Shown here piece by piece: positions 62,219 to 64,000 of a stretch of DNA of 64,000 nucleotides. The position numbers and the translations under genes are program-made. The stretch lies in NCBI GenBank assembly GCA_015233365.1, contig JADFXU010000002.1:62001-126000 (forward strand), written 5' to 3'. Each line of letters opens with the position of its first letter. Position 1 is the stretch's first letter. The DNA is from Nitrospirota bacterium. Its GTDB lineage: Bacteria; Nitrospirota; Thermodesulfovibrionia; Thermodesulfovibrionales; Dissulfurispiraceae. Below the pieces are notes generated by a model. The model worked only from the letters and a program-made list of their open reading frames with translations, was not told where the DNA came from and made no database searches.

Positions 62219-64000
62219 TTATCTGCTCTTTGCCTTAAACGTAACGATTGCCTCCGTTCCTTCATCAGATTTGATCTGGAAGGTCCCCCTGAGCTGTCGT
62301 GTTAAAACATTGACAAGCTGAAGGCCCAGGGTCCTTGCCTCTTTATAATCAAGACCTCCCGGCAAGCCCACACCGTTGTCTTTGATTGACAGTGTGTAGG
62401 TGTCCTCAGCCTTTGTAAAATGCACGCTTAATACCCCGCTCCTGTTGTCAGGAAAAGCGTACTTCAGGGCATTTGTGAGGAGTTCGTTGATTATAAGGCC
62501 GCACGGTACTGCTGCTTCCAGATCGAGCTCGATGTCCTCAATGTTGATTTCCATAGTGATTGTACCCGTATCTATCCGGTACAGGCCGATTATCTCTGAA
62601 ATTATTGATTTGATGTATTCTTCAAAATTAATGGATGACAGGTCCTTTGTCTGGTAGAGCTTTTCATGAACAAGGGCCATAGACTTGACCCTCTGCTGAC
62701 TTTCTCGAAAGAGGGACCTCACAGTAGCATTCTCTATTGTTTCCGACTGTAAAGAAAGGAGGCTTGACACGACCGCCATGTTGTTCTTTACCCGGTGATG
62801 GATTTCCCTCAGAAGCGCCTCTTTTTCTTTCAGAGACTGCTTCATCAGCTCTACCGCCTTCTTGCGTTCCGTGATGTCACGGCACAGTGTAACGACTAAC
62901 AAGTCTTTTCCCCTACCGACAACTGTTGCATTGATTTCGATCGGGGTTATTTTGCCGTCTTTGTCGATATAGTCAATATTGAGGTTCCTTACAGAACCCT
63001 CCTCAAAGCACTTTTTCACTTCCGCCGCATTGCGCGCACAGTCATGACCGGCAGTCCATTCCATTACCGACCTGCCGAGTATATCTTCCAGCCTCTGATG
63101 ACCTGCCAGACGGACATACTCGGCATTCGCATCCAATACTAATCCATTCTTATCAAGGATTACAAAACCGGTATCGGTCGTTTCTATAAGTGTCCGGTAT
63201 TTTCTTTCGCTTTCTTGAAGGGCCTCATCTGCCTGTTTGCGCTCGATGATCTCGGCTGTTAATGCCGTATTGGCTGCGTTTAATTCTGCGGTGCGTTCCT
63301 GCACCTTCATCTCCACCTCGGTGTATGCCTTCCGGAGAGCCTCTTTCGCCTTCACTTGGTCTGTTATGTCGCGGATTGTTTCGATGCCGCCTACACGGAT
63401 TCCCTTTTCATCAAAAAGTGGCGCCGCCGTCGCCCAGACATAAGCGCCCTTGCCTCCATACAGGGCGGGGCAGAACACCTCGGCATAAAGGACATTCCCT
63501 TTTTCCCTGATATCTTTGTACTTGGCTGCAATATCTGCATCGCGCTCATCCAGAAGGTCAAGCAGTTGCTTTGTCCTTTTCCCGTAAAAGGGAACTGTGT
63601 AGGCATAATCGCCCTGTCCAATTATCTCCGCCTTGCAGACCCCGGTCATCGCCTCTATGGCGATGTTCCAGACGATGACCTTCTTGTCATTGTCGACAAC
63701 GAATGTGGGATCAGGGAAAAAATCTATGATGTCAATGAGTCGCTGCTTTGATTCTGTTAGAAGATGTTCGGCATGACTGACAATAAAAAAGAAACCCCCA
63801 ACAAGTCCTGTAAAAGCTAACCCTGCCAGGAGGAAGCCCCAGGGGCGCCGGCTGCTCCTTGCCGCGATGAAGTCCGGGGTAGCCGCATAGACTGCCATCC
63901 ATTTCCGCCCGGCTACCTCGATCGTCTTTATATTAATGAGGTCCGTTTCTGGCTGATCCTGGTTCAGTAAGGGAGTTTTACGAGTACGTGATGGATGTGC
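62219..64000 (-). CDS. sensor histidine kinase, PAS-PAS-HisKA_2 (N-terminus beyond window)
   Basis: The frame is open to the right edge, so the start lies outside. The visible part begins in a periplasmic sensor (WMAVYAATPDFIAARSS), then a membrane span (WGFLLAGLAFTGLVGGFFFI), PAS domains at about residues 85-190 and 245-365 of the visible frame, and an HWE/HisKA_2 core with LREIHHRVKNN and INELLTNALKYAF. The last 200 residues are almost the same as in the kinase at 59370. It would signal to the frameshifted response regulator just downstream. Confidence 0.9.
   Translation of the reverse strand, partial: AHPSRTRKTPLLNQDQPETDLINIKTIEVAGRKWMAVYAATPDFIAARSSRRPWGFLLAGLAFTGLVGGFFFIVSHAEHLLTESKQRLIDIIDFFPDPTFVVDNDKKVIVWNIAIEAMTGVCKAEIIGQGDYAYTVPFYGKRTKQLLDLLDERDADIAAKYKDIREKGNVLYAEVFCPALYGGKGAYVWATAAPLFDEKGIRVGGIETIRDITDQVKAKEALRKAYTEVEMKVQERTAELNAANTALTAEIIERKQADEALQESERKYRTLIETTDTGFVILDKNGLVLDANAEYVRLAGHQRLEDILGRSVMEWTAGHDCARNAAEVKKCFEEGSVRNLNIDYIDKDGKITPIEINATVVGRGKDLLVVTLCRDITERKKAVELMKQSLKEKEALLREIHHRVKNNMAVVSSLLSLQSETIENATVRSLFRESQQRVKSMALVHEKLYQTKDLSSINFEEYIKSIISEIIGLYRIDTGTITMEINIEDIELDLEAAVPCGLIINELLTNALKYAFPDNRSGVLSVHFTKAEDTYTLSIKDNGVGLPGGLDYKEARTLGLQLVNVLTRQLRGTFQIKSDEGTEAIVTFKAKSR

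Noticed and set aside
1-64000. tRNA, rRNA, CRISPR arrays and intact insertion sequences
   Set aside because: Spacers were read for TTCGA/T-loop patterns, regular direct repeats and transposase motifs; none was found, but a covariance-model search would be needed to exclude tRNA-Sec or small RNAs.

Overview
This window looks like a chromosomal segment from an anaerobic or microaerophilic Gram-negative bacterium with an outer membrane. The evidence is Lgt, RND-type outer-membrane efflux lipoprotein, lipoproteins, c-type heme proteins, a selenoprotein SelD, a molybdopterin formate dehydrogenase, and several chemoreceptors and histidine kinases. Gene content and style suggest Nitrospirota (Thermodesulfovibrionia-like) or a related deltaproteobacterial-grade lineage. 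That placement is inference; no rRNA or tRNA gene was seen. Both window ends cut genes (a YyaL-type protein on the left, a sensor kinase on the right).

Layout. 1-3100 (minus): superoxide dismutase, two tiny paralogous membrane proteins, three unknown genes and a YyaL-like protein in one operon. 3.6-9.5 kb: DUF4139 protein plus a DevCAB-type ABC exporter with its own outer-membrane factor. 9.5-14 kb: serA, lgt, an amidohydrolase, and a pair encoding an SspB-like protein and a PD-(D/E)XK-like protein. 14-18.4 kb (minus): pstSCAB-phoU. 18.6-32.2 kb: a phosphate-starvation island. It holds four proteins sharing a cysteine-free HMA-like domain (one fused to a P2-type cation ATPase), a DUF5132 protein, an apolipoprotein-like 22-residue repeat protein, a divergent MetK, ornithine-lipid genes olsB-olsA, three four-cysteine microproteins, a zinc-ribbon protein, a GT21-like glycosyltransferase with a chemoreceptor, and a PHP phosphoesterase. 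32.3-39.5 kb: GH1 glycosidase, EAL-CBS-GGDEF protein, 4-alpha-glucanotransferase, gltX and a Trm112-like gene. 39.7-49.1 kb: histidine kinase, cupin, decayed antitoxin, selD with an in-frame UGA, an orphan LysR effector domain, MauE/DoxX protein, rhodanese, radical SAM protein and formate dehydrogenase. 49.7-53.2 kb: rnhA, U32 peptidase/TrhP, LigD-type phosphoesterase and pyrE. 53.3-57.6 kb: heme-bearing beta-propeller and a second ABC exporter. 57.6-64 kb (minus): a chemoreceptor with a periplasmic c-heme site and a duplicated sensor-kinase/response-regulator module.

The most interesting signal is regulatory. Six intergenic sites carry four 11-bp repeats built around TGTAAC in the direction of the downstream gene, matching the architecture of a PhoB box (CTGTcA, 11-bp period). 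They precede pstS, two HMA-domain operons, a four-cysteine microprotein, olsBA and the PHP gene. Read together, the island appears to be a phosphate-starvation response that pairs phosphate uptake with replacement of phospholipids by ornithine lipids and perhaps glycolipids. It also contains an uncharacterised module (HMA-like proteins, DUF5132, amphipathic repeat protein, P2 ATPase, MetK variant) whose function is unknown.

The window is also rich in intergenic hairpins made from about 7-nt tandem repeats and in MITE-like inverted-repeat elements.
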